A stretch of DNA of 64,000 nucleotides, taken from Hungatella hathewayi WAL-18680. Its GTDB lineage: Bacteria; Bacillota; Clostridia; Lachnospirales; Lachnospiraceae. Both the position numbers and the translations under genes were made by a program. Where the stretch lies: contig NZ_JH379027.1 of assembly GCF_000235505.1 (NCBI RefSeq), forward strand, positions 1,357,181 to 1,421,180, given 5' to 3'. Positions 35,439 to 42,493 of the stretch are shown one piece after another (the stretch's first letter is position 1; each line of letters begins with the position of its first letter). Below the pieces are notes generated by a model, which worked only from the letters and a program-made list of their open reading frames with translations, ran no database searches and was not told the DNA's origin.

Positions 35439-36249
35439 TCAGATAAAACGGTGGCTCTGTACGATTTTGGCAGCGCTTGGCGCCATTTTCTTCGTCTATT
35501 TTGCGGTATCCTTTGTGGCGACGCAGAACGCGTACCGGCACAGTGAGAGCGATTTGCAGAATGTGATGGCAATCCGCGGAGAGATGCCCCACACTCTCTC
35601 CAAAGAGGTGAAAAGCCAGATGGATGAAGCGTCCGTGAGAGCGGCGGAGTACGAGGAACATCTGGCCAGAAGAGAAGGCTACCAACGCCTGATGGTGGAA
35701 AATCCGGATATGATAGGATGGATTCGAATCGAGGGAACGCCGGTGGATTATCCGGTTATGCAGACTCTTGATGAGCCGGATTATTATTACCGGAGAGGGT
35801 TTGACAGAGAGTATTCGGCCTACGGCATGATTTATATGGATGCCGTCTGCACGATTACGGAGGAGGAAACGGTTTCCCCCAATTACATTCTGTACGGTCA
35901 TCATATGAAAAATGGCTCCATGTTTGCATCCCTGGAGCAATACGGCTCTGAGGAATACTATAAGGAGCACCCCTTTGTTGAATTTGATACGGAAAATGAA
36001 TTTGGAAGTTACGAGATTATAGGCGCCGTCCGTCTTCCGGCGGCCCAGTTAAACGGTGAATTTACCGCCACCCTGGCAGCCAGAACGGAGGAAGACTATG
36101 AGAATCTGGTTCGCTACGTGAAGGAACACACCTTCTATGAAACCGGGGTTGATGCACAGTGGCCGGAGCAGTTACTGACGCTTACCACCTGCGAATATAC
36201 CCAGAAAGACGGGCGTCTGCTGGTGGTGGCCAGGAAGAAACAGGGATAG
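35431..36249 (+). CDS. Class B sortase
   Basis: 272 aa. N-terminal anchor helix 8-30, then the sortase barrel. Catalytic H157 (ILYGHHMKNGSMF), C254 (LTLTTCEYTQ) and R262 (KDGRLLVVAR) are present. ENPDMIGWIRIEGTPVDYPVMQ is typical of class B enzymes. It overlaps the pilin gene by 8 nt, so the two are coupled. It probably attaches the pilus base (or the VPKMGD protein) to peptidoglycan while the class C enzyme polymerises. Confidence 0.93.
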   Translation: MSNQIKRWLCTILAALGAIFFVYFAVSFVATQNAYRHSESDLQNVMAIRGEMPHTLSKEVKSQMDEASVRAAEYEEHLARREGYQRLMVENPDMIGWIRIEGTPVDYPVMQTLDEPDYYYRRGFDREYSAYGMIYMDAVCTITEEETVSPNYILYGHHMKNGSMFASLEQYGSEEYYKEHPFVEFDTENEFGSYEIIGAVRLPAAQLNGEFTATLAARTEEDYENLVRYVKEHTFYETGVDAQWPEQLLTLTTCEYTQKDGRLLVVARKKQG

Positions 36250-36262
36250 CGTCATCTGGTTC

Positions 36263-36703
36263 TCATGACTCATCGCCAGTCCAGACGGGCAGATGGTTGT
36301 CGATGGCATAGTCCACACTGTTGTAAACGTAGTAGGCGTTTACGGAGGCATTGCTTCCATCCAGTTCGATATGCAGGGACTGACCGGCGGACATGGGAAT
36401 CTCGCAGATGAGCTGCCCTTCCTCCCCCTCCGAGGAGAGAGAACCCTCAGGCAGAATGGATAATGCCTGGGCGGCGGCCTCGGAAGCGGTGGAGCCGTCT
36501 TTCAACGCGGCCGCCACCTGGCCGATGTAAGCCTGTCCCAGCGCGTCGGTCTGATAAAATGCGCTCACCGAATCCGCCCGGCGTTTGGCAAATACCTGGG
36601 CGCCCCTGGCATCGCTGAGACCCAGCAGTGCAAAGACGGACAGACAGAGTATGATAAAAATCAAAATAATGGAAGCGGTTCCGATATTGATTTTCTGTTT
36701 CAT
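36263..36703 (-). CDS. Membrane-anchored pseudopilin-like protein, 146 aa
   Basis: An N-terminal hydrophobic helix (TASIILIFIILCLSVFALLGL, residues about 9-29) is followed by a soluble alpha/beta extracytoplasmic part. It resembles minor pseudopilins in layout but has no clear prepilin cleavage site. It is last in a leftward operon with a GspF-type protein, so I place it in the same export or pilus apparatus. AAAGGG precedes the start. Function by context only. Confidence 0.6.
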   Translation of the reverse strand: MKQKINIGTASIILIFIILCLSVFALLGLSDARGAQVFAKRRADSVSAFYQTDALGQAYIGQVAAALKDGSTASEAAAQALSILPEGSLSSEGEEGQLICEIPMSAGQSLHIELDGSNASVNAYYVYNSVDYAIDNHLPVWTGDES

Positions 36704-36746
36704 GGTTTACCCTTTCTAAATCGTTTCTTTCTTCTTAACATCTTTC

Positions 36747-37184
36747 TCAAGAAAGGGGCACATAGTGAGCCCCTTTCAACGTATAAATCGGTTCCCCAGA
36801 GATACTGAATACTTCGGCAGTGACCTCCAAAAGATTGCCGTTTGGCTGTGATGTGACGATGATGGAAAATGCAGCGTCTTCCGGCACAGATTTGGCATTG
36901 GAAGAGGTGTCCTCCGTGACGTGCCAGTTCCGGTCATAATAGATGGTTTTTGTATCCACGTCTTTGATACCGGCCATGGACTGGTCATGGTTATGATATC
37001 CGGCAAAGGTATCTTCCAGCGCGGTTTCGGCGGCGGTCACCGCCTGATTTAAATTTCTGGCTCCGCGGCTCATGGTATCGGCTTTGACAAATGCCATGAC
37101 AAAGATACAGGAGGCCAGAGCGAAAAAGCCGCATACCCACAGCATTTCCAGCAGGAAGGCAGAGGAGGCAGGTCTTCGGTTCAT
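36747..37184 (-). CDS. Type IV pilin-like minor subunit, 145 aa
   Basis: The N-terminus SSAFLLEMLWVCGFFALASCIFV mimics the class III prepilin pattern, with Glu at the +5 position if cleavage follows Ser8; the usual Gly at -1 is missing. The single N-terminal helix continues into a pilin-like stem (SRGARNLNQAVTAAETALED). The start overlaps the upstream stop by 4 nt, so expression is coupled. Confidence 0.6.
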   Translation of the reverse strand: MNRRPASSAFLLEMLWVCGFFALASCIFVMAFVKADTMSRGARNLNQAVTAAETALEDTFAGYHNHDQSMAGIKDVDTKTIYYDRNWHVTEDTSSNAKSVPEDAAFSIIVTSQPNGNLLEVTAEVFSISGEPIYTLKGAHYVPLS

Positions 37185-37675
37185 GATTCAACGCCTCCTT
37201 TCGGCTCACTTCGAAGCAGCAGGCGGGCCGTGATGTCGGATGGCTCGGTCTCTAAATGGATGGTGAGCTGATTGGTGGTTTCCTGAAGCGTAAAATCCAG
37301 GGAGGTACATTCCATGATATCCAGCCCATCCTCCACGGTCAGTCCGCTGTCCTTTTCTGCATACAGCTCCTTCAAGACGCCGTTTAAGGTGTAAATCCAG
37401 GTTTCACATTGAAGCCCATTGGTAGAGGAGGAGAGCACCAGGACACTGCATCCGTCGATCTCCCGGACTTCCACACTGCCAGCCCTGTCGGCCTGCCGTA
37501 CTTTGTTGGTGACATAGCTGACGGCCGTGTCAGAATAGAAGGAGGCATTGTTGTTGGCGCGGATATTTTCGTATACGCGGCTTCCAATCAGGATGGTAAA
37601 CATGCTGCACAGAAGGAACACAAGGAGGAGAAGCAGGGAAAAAAGAACATCATAAGAATTGGATTTTTTCATCAC
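37181..37675 (-). CDS. DUF4860-like pseudopilin, 164 aa
   Basis: A hydrophobic N-terminus (VLFSLLLLLVFLLCSMFTILIG) and an extracytoplasmic domain (YENIRANNNASFYSDTAVSYVTNKVRQAD; VLVLSSSTNGLQCETWIY). The pattern matches what I recall of DUF4860 proteins found with GspF-type genes in Clostridia. It overlaps both neighbours by 4 nt. Probably a structural minor pilin. Confidence 0.55.
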   Translation of the reverse strand: MMKKSNSYDVLFSLLLLLVFLLCSMFTILIGSRVYENIRANNNASFYSDTAVSYVTNKVRQADRAGSVEVREIDGCSVLVLSSSTNGLQCETWIYTLNGVLKELYAEKDSGLTVEDGLDIMECTSLDFTLQETTNQLTIHLETEPSDITARLLLRSEPKGGVES

Positions 37676-38022
37676 TGCCTCCCTTTCCCTTCCTGCTTTT
37701 CGGCCGGAAGAATGGTGATATCAGGCATGACATTGCTGGCCCATCCGTCATAAAACACGTGGTAACGGCTGTGGTCGATGACAACGCCGTAATGCTCCTC
37801 TAAATACTCCACGCTGGGGGGATAACGCCCCTCGATGGCATAGCATTCCACGCTGGCCCGTTTCACGGTATCTGACAGCGCGTGCAGCCGGTCTTCGTCC
37901 GTCCGCGCGGCAATAGCCCTGACACCGTACAAGAACAGGAGCAGGAGAAGCAGGAATAATAAAATTGACAGCAGATACCCCCAGACAGGGTTTCTGCGTT
38001 TGGGAACTTCAACATGCAGCAT
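37672..38022 (-). CDS. GspG-like small membrane protein, 116 aa
   Basis: Short basic N-terminus, one long leucine-rich helix (about 15-35), then an ECYAIEGRYPPSVEYLEEHYG segment. That segment resembles the post-helix part of major pseudopilins (YxxxxGxYPxxLxxL). No leader-peptidase site precedes the helix. AAGGAG is upstream. It lies between the GspF gene and the other pilin-like genes. Confidence 0.55.
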   Translation of the reverse strand: MLHVEVPKRRNPVWGYLLSILLFLLLLLLFLYGVRAIAARTDEDRLHALSDTVKRASVECYAIEGRYPPSVEYLEEHYGVVIDHSRYHVFYDGWASNVMPDITILPAEKQEGKGRQ

Positions 38023-38033
38023 AAATATTCTCC

Positions 38034-39083
38034 TTATCCGATGGTGGATAAAATACCGGCTAACGGAAGCATCACCGATAGAAGCACCAGCCCCACAGCC
38101 GCGGCGAGGATGGATACGATGGTTGGTTCCAGGCGGGCTATCATGGATTCAATGGCCTCGGAAGCCTTTCTGTCATATTCCTTTTCCAGTTCCCCCATGA
38201 CGATCTCCAGCTGTCCGGCCCGGCTTCCCACACGCACCAGCTGCAGCTCGAAGCCGGAGAAAAGACCGGCGTCCTTGACGGAGTCAAAAAAACTGCTGCC
38301 ACTGGACAGGGCTTCCTTGCAGATACGGATACCGTCCTCCACCTGTTTGTTGTCCACAAGCGTTTCCGCCATGGCAAGGCCGTCGGAGGTGTCGAGACCG
38401 CAGCCAAAGGTCATGGCCATGACGCTGCAGAGCCTTCGGTCAGCGGAGGCGCGGGCAATTTTGGAGCGGGATTTGATTTTTTCCATCAGGGAACGGGTGA
38501 AGGCGGACTGTCTGCCATTTTTCCCGAATATCCAGCTGATAAAGACGAATATCAGGAGAAGGCCGGCCACAAGGAGCGCGAACCCGCTTAAGATACCGCC
38601 AAAATGGATGGCAGCCGCGGCCGCGGGAGGAATCGTTGTCCCCATCTGCTCATAGACGTCCGAGAAGACCGGCATTACCCTGGTAAACAGGACGAATAAG
38701 ATGATGAGGAGCATGAGAATCATCATGGCAGGATAGGTGATGGCTTTTCTGATATTTTCAGCCATATAATATTCTTTTTCATAATAAGAAGAAAGCCGTT
38801 CCAGCGTGATATCCAGAGTGCCGGTCCGCTCTCCCAGTTGAATCATATGTAAGACGTAGGCAGGAAATGCGCTTGATTCGGTGACGGCCTGGCCGAAGGG
38901 AAATCCGATTTGGACTTTGTCAGCCATATCGGAAAGAATTGCTTTTTCTTCTTCCCGGTCTGAATCTTCCGCCATAACCTGCAGTCCCTCATAGAGAGGA
39001 ACGGCAGATTTCAGCAGGATGGAAACCTGCATACAGAAACCGGCCAATTTCAGACCGGTAAATGGTGATGTTTCTTTTTTCAT
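38034..39083 (-). CDS. Type II secretion system F-domain (GspF/PilC) protein
   Basis: 349 aa with two T2SSF domains (about 12-130 and 200-330), each ending in a membrane helix. Signatures are LYEGLQVMAEDSDREEEKAIL, GERTGTLDITLERLSSYYEKE, the helix pair ITYPAMMILMLLIILFVLF, and VRVGSRAGQLEIVMGELEKEY. It is the inner-membrane platform of type IV pilus-like machines. The ATG at 39083 follows GGAGG. The partner ATPase (GspE/PilB) and prepilin peptidase are not in the window. Confidence 0.9.
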   Translation of the reverse strand: MKKETSPFTGLKLAGFCMQVSILLKSAVPLYEGLQVMAEDSDREEEKAILSDMADKVQIGFPFGQAVTESSAFPAYVLHMIQLGERTGTLDITLERLSSYYEKEYYMAENIRKAITYPAMMILMLLIILFVLFTRVMPVFSDVYEQMGTTIPPAAAAAIHFGGILSGFALLVAGLLLIFVFISWIFGKNGRQSAFTRSLMEKIKSRSKIARASADRRLCSVMAMTFGCGLDTSDGLAMAETLVDNKQVEDGIRICKEALSSGSSFFDSVKDAGLFSGFELQLVRVGSRAGQLEIVMGELEKEYDRKASEAIESMIARLEPTIVSILAAAVGLVLLSVMLPLAGILSTIG

Positions 39084-39099
39084 GGATAGACCTCCACAC

Positions 39100-39972
39100 T
39101 TAGTAGGTAAATTTGGCGGTGTAATGGGCCGGATTGCTGACATAATCAAGAGCCTCCTGGCTCTTTTTCCCGCTGGAGACAAAGGTGGGGTCCATAAACT
39201 TCCAGGAAGTCCCGTCAAAATAAATCACGTTGTCAATCCATCCCTGGCTCTGAATATAGATGCTCACCCAGGCGTGGTAGACATCGTCCGCATAACCGAT
39301 GACCAGTTTGGTGGGAATATTCTGGGAGCGGAGCATGGAAGTCATCAACGAGGCATAATCGAAGCAGATGCCGGATTTCTGACTGAGCGTGGTATCGGGG
39401 TTCGGTAAATAATCGCTCTGAACCGTTTTCGCCTTTTCGTTGTCATAGGTAATAGTATCCACGGTGTAATTGTAAATGGCGGCTACCTTATCAAGCGGCT
39501 CACTGATGCCGGAGGTGATAGCGTCCGCCTGTGACACCACGGCGGAATTGGCATTAAAATTACAGAACTGGTTCGGGTACAGAAACGGTTTGGTATCGGA
39601 GGAAAGCGTCACAGGAACCGATTCGCTTGCCACCTGCATATATTGAGTGCCGGATACCAGTTCAAACACCTTCACGCTATAAGTACCACTGCCCTCCGTG
39701 AGAGGAAATGTCTCATACTGGCCAGAGGAATTTAAGATATAAGTGTACGTTGTGTCTTTAGCGATCCGAAGCCGGATAGTTGGATTACTCCCGGTGTATT
39801 TAATCATGAGATAACCCTCAGAGGCATGGGAGGCGTCAATCACCGCCTTATTGTTCCCGTAAGTGACAGTACCGCTGGCCTCCGGCGTATAAACTGTGGC
39901 AGCCATGGAATGAAAGCTGCATAATAAACATAAAAAAGCTGCAAATATAGTTGAAAAAACAGTAGTTTTCAT
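39100..39972 (-). CDS. Secreted transglutaminase-like protein
   Basis: 290 aa. Signal peptide 1-25 (cleavage after SMA), a beta-sandwich region (30-125), then a transglutaminase core with C203 (KSGICFDYASLM), H233 (YHAWVSIYI) and D261 (FMDPTF) in the usual order. It could cross-link proteins or act as a cysteine protease outside the cell. AAGGAG precedes the ATG. It is first in the leftward secretion/pilin operon, 17 bp before gspF, so cross-linking of the pilin-like products is an attractive but untested idea. Confidence 0.9.
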   Translation of the reverse strand: MKTTVFSTIFAAFLCLLCSFHSMAATVYTPEASGTVTYGNNKAVIDASHASEGYLMIKYTGSNPTIRLRIAKDTTYTYILNSSGQYETFPLTEGSGTYSVKVFELVSGTQYMQVASESVPVTLSSDTKPFLYPNQFCNFNANSAVVSQADAITSGISEPLDKVAAIYNYTVDTITYDNEKAKTVQSDYLPNPDTTLSQKSGICFDYASLMTSMLRSQNIPTKLVIGYADDVYHAWVSIYIQSQGWIDNVIYFDGTSWKFMDPTFVSSGKKSQEALDYVSNPAHYTAKFTY

Positions 39973-40013
39973 AGCGTTTGCTCCTTATTCGGAAGATAGT
40001 AATGTCTTCATCT

Positions 40014-40042
40014 ATTATACAAAAAATATCAAACAGTTACAA
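40014..40042 (-). promoter_or_regulatory. Promoter of the transglutaminase-GspF-pseudopilin operon
   Basis: Leftward TTGTAA (40042-40037), 17-bp spacer, TATAAT (40019-40014). The remaining 40043-40219 holds nothing else I can identify. Confidence 0.8.
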
Positions 40043-40219
40043 GTGACAAATACCCCTGTTTCTCGCACAAATGCCCCGGATTATCCGAAGCTGCGCTTAG
40101 GGACGGCTGTTTTGGGATGGCCTCTTGATATTTTTGCTGTTTTCCGTTATCCTTAGAAGTATCAGAATAAGAGTTAGGGCGGCGGCCTTTATTTAATAGC
40201 AGGATAAGGAGATTATTTC

Positions 40220-40940
40220 ATGACGGAGACCATACCGAAACTTAAAACTAATTTGGATACGGATTTTCTAAAGCTGGTTGCCATAATATCAATGCTGCTT
40301 GACCATGTAGGAGGAGCATTTTTCCCTCAGTATCCTATATTTCGCTGGCTGGGGCGTCTTGCATTTCCAATCTTTTGCTACTGTTTAACCGTAGGGCTTT
40401 TGTATACACATGACATCAAACGATATTTCGGAAGACTTGCGCTTTTTTGCCGTTATTTCCCAGCCGTTTTATGCATTGAAAGTGGACCCTTCCGCATTTG
40501 TAGAAAATTTAAATAATTTCAACATATTTTTTACTTTAATTTTAAGCCTGCTTTTTATGTGGGGGATTACACAGCGCAGGTGGTACGGCATCTGTACCTC
40601 AATTCTTGCATTGGCGGTACTTGGAATTTGGAATTTTGATTATTCCTTTACCGGAGTTATCCTGATGCTTATTTTCTATTTCTGCCGCAGAAAACCAGCG
40701 CTGGGATGTGCCCTCTACTGTTTGTCCTATCTGCCCGCTTTGTGGGGGAGTCTCGAAGACCCTCTTGCGATGGTGATAGGCGGCTGGGCAGTTGACTGGA
40801 CAATTTTTTCCCTGCTTGCGGCTCCGCTGATTTTTTATCCAACACACACCGGTATCAAGATAAATAAATGGTTTTTTTACATATTCTATCCTGCGCATCT
40901 GGCGGTTATTGTGTTGATAAAAGCATTTTTAGCTATTTAA
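40220..40940 (+). pseudogene. TraX-family membrane protein, frameshifted
   Basis: The first frame (40220-40516) gives KLVAIISMLLDHVGGAFFP...RWLGRLAFPIFCYCLTVG, the N-terminal TraX signature. A second frame starting inside it continues with FAVISQPFYALKVDPSAF and the remaining helices to 40940. The frames meet at a T6 run (40443-40448); removing one T restores one continuous protein of about 240 aa. So this is a single-base insertion, a sequencing error or slippage. TraX acetylates F-pilin in plasmids; solitary Firmicute homologues are of unknown role. AAGGAG precedes the start. Confidence 0.8.
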
Positions 40941-40967
40941 ATAAAAAATAATACGGGAGGGATTGAG

Positions 40968-41681
40968 ATGCGAAGAAAACAGTTTTGGATGGGGATAGCG
41001 GCAGCTATCATTTCCATATCCGCGAGTTTCACGGCTTTTGCGGGAGAATGGAAGCAGGATAATGCGGGATGGTGGTATGATTTTGGGGATACAACCTATG
41101 CGAAGGGTGGATGGCAGTGGGTGGACGGGAAATGTTATTATTTTACGCCGGAGGGCTACTGTCTGCTGAATACCACGACGCCGGACGGGTATACCGTGGA
41201 CGCCAGCGGGGCATGGACTGTTGATGGAGTGGTGCAGGTGCAGGCGGGCGGTACGGATAACCAGGAGGCTGCGGGAGAGGTTTATCAGCTGGGGAATATG
41301 ACCTTTACGAAGCCTGCTGATTACAGGTTTGAAACCGTTCAGGATACGATCTGGCAATTATCCAAAGAGGACGATTCACAGATATTGATGATTTCCAGTT
41401 CTGAATCAGAGATTTCAGATGGAATGCTATCGGAAGAAGAATTGGGGAAGCGGAATGATAATTTTATGCTTCGAAATTCAGGCACCTGGGACTCCAAGGA
41501 AATCGTGGAGTTGACGTCAGGGAAGTGGTTTGCCTATGTGTACTCAGCAGAAACAACAAGAAATGGTTACCACGATAAAAGATATTTGCGGTTAAAAAAT
41601 AATCGCGTGGAAATGATTATTCTTGGCAGCAGAGACGCCAATATGGATAAGGACGGATTCTTGAATCAATATGTTCGTTAG
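40968..41681 (+). CDS. Secreted protein with WWYD-type cell-wall-binding repeats (copy 1)
   Basis: 237 aa. Signal peptide 1-26 (cleavage after AFA). Choline-binding/glucan-binding-like repeats at 27-90 (NAGWWYDFGDTTYAKGGWQWVDG; CYYFTPEGYCLLNTTTPDGYTVD; ASGAWTVDG). A C-terminal domain of unknown family (110-237) ends in DKDGFLNQYVR. It is a tandem paralogue of the next gene: the first 110 residues are nearly identical, the rest is diverged. GGGAGGG precedes the ATG. Confidence 0.85.
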   Translation: MRRKQFWMGIAAAIISISASFTAFAGEWKQDNAGWWYDFGDTTYAKGGWQWVDGKCYYFTPEGYCLLNTTTPDGYTVDASGAWTVDGVVQVQAGGTDNQEAAGEVYQLGNMTFTKPADYRFETVQDTIWQLSKEDDSQILMISSSESEISDGMLSEEELGKRNDNFMLRNSGTWDSKEIVELTSGKWFAYVYSAETTRNGYHDKRYLRLKNNRVEMIILGSRDANMDKDGFLNQYVR

Positions 41682-41723
41682 GAAAGAATTCTCATTGCAG
41701 GGAGTTTGAAAGGAGAAGCTGAA

Positions 41724-42428
41724 ATGTTAAAACGGCTTTTGATTGGCACGGCGGCGGCCATTATTTCCATATCTGCGAGTTTCACGGCCTTTGCGGGGGA
41801 GTGGAAGCAGGATAATGCGGGATGGTGGTATGATTTTGGGGATACGGGCTATGCGAAGGACGGCTGGCATTGGGTGGACGGGAAATGTTATTATTTTACG
41901 CCGGATGGCTACTGTCTGCTGAATACTACGACGCCGGACGGGTATACGGTGGACGCCAGCGGGGCGTGGACCGTGGACGGTGTGGTTCAGGTGCAGGCGG
42001 GCGGGATGGAGAGTCAGGAGGTCCAGGGAGAAGTATACTGGGTTGGAAATATGAGACTTACTCTGCCGGAGGATTTGAAACTGCTGGAACTGAATAGCGC
42101 CGTCTGGTCCTTTGCCAATAGCGACAAGTCGAAATTGCTGCTGGTTACCAGTGTATTGACGGACATTACGGATGAGCAGGAGAATGATGAGGAGTATGTG
42201 AACGCGAAAATCGATGCGAATGTTTTGAGTGTTATGGGCGTCTGGGACTCCAGGAAAACGGTGGAACTGGCATCAGGGAAATGGCGGACCTATGAGTATC
42301 CGAATGATGATGGTTATTCAAGTAAATTGTACGCCAGGTTTAAGAATCATTCCTTTGAGACGTTTATATTTGACAGTCTGGACGCCAGTATCGATAAGGA
42401 CGGCTTTGTGAATCGGGTGCTCCGTTAA
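41724..42428 (+). CDS. Secreted protein with WWYD-type cell-wall-binding repeats (copy 2)
   Basis: 234 aa, same architecture as the upstream gene: signal peptide, WWYD wall-binding repeats, and a related C-terminal domain ending DKDGFVNRVLR. The ATG at 41724 follows AAAGGAG by 8 nt; an in-frame TTG at 41706 is less likely. The two genes are 42 bp apart and probably co-transcribed. The high identity of their first 330 bp suggests recent duplication or gene conversion. The C-terminal domain resembles lipoprotein-type beta folds but I cannot name it. Confidence 0.85.
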   Translation: MLKRLLIGTAAAIISISASFTAFAGEWKQDNAGWWYDFGDTGYAKDGWHWVDGKCYYFTPDGYCLLNTTTPDGYTVDASGAWTVDGVVQVQAGGMESQEVQGEVYWVGNMRLTLPEDLKLLELNSAVWSFANSDKSKLLLVTSVLTDITDEQENDEEYVNAKIDANVLSVMGVWDSRKTVELASGKWRTYEYPNDDGYSSKLYARFKNHSFETFIFDSLDASIDKDGFVNRVLR

Positions 42429-42454
42429 CGCAACACACAATATGGCATAGAAAT

Positions 42455-42493
42455 ACCCCTAAGAGAATGAAAATTCTCCTAGGGGTGTTTTTT
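42455..42493. terminator. Terminator between the wall-binding genes and the convergent antiporter operon
   Basis: ACCCCTAAGAGAAT (42455-42468), GAAA loop, ATTCTCCTAGGGGT (42473-42486), then G and a T6 run on the plus strand. The minus strand has ATTTCT after the stem, so it may work in both directions. Confidence 0.88.
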
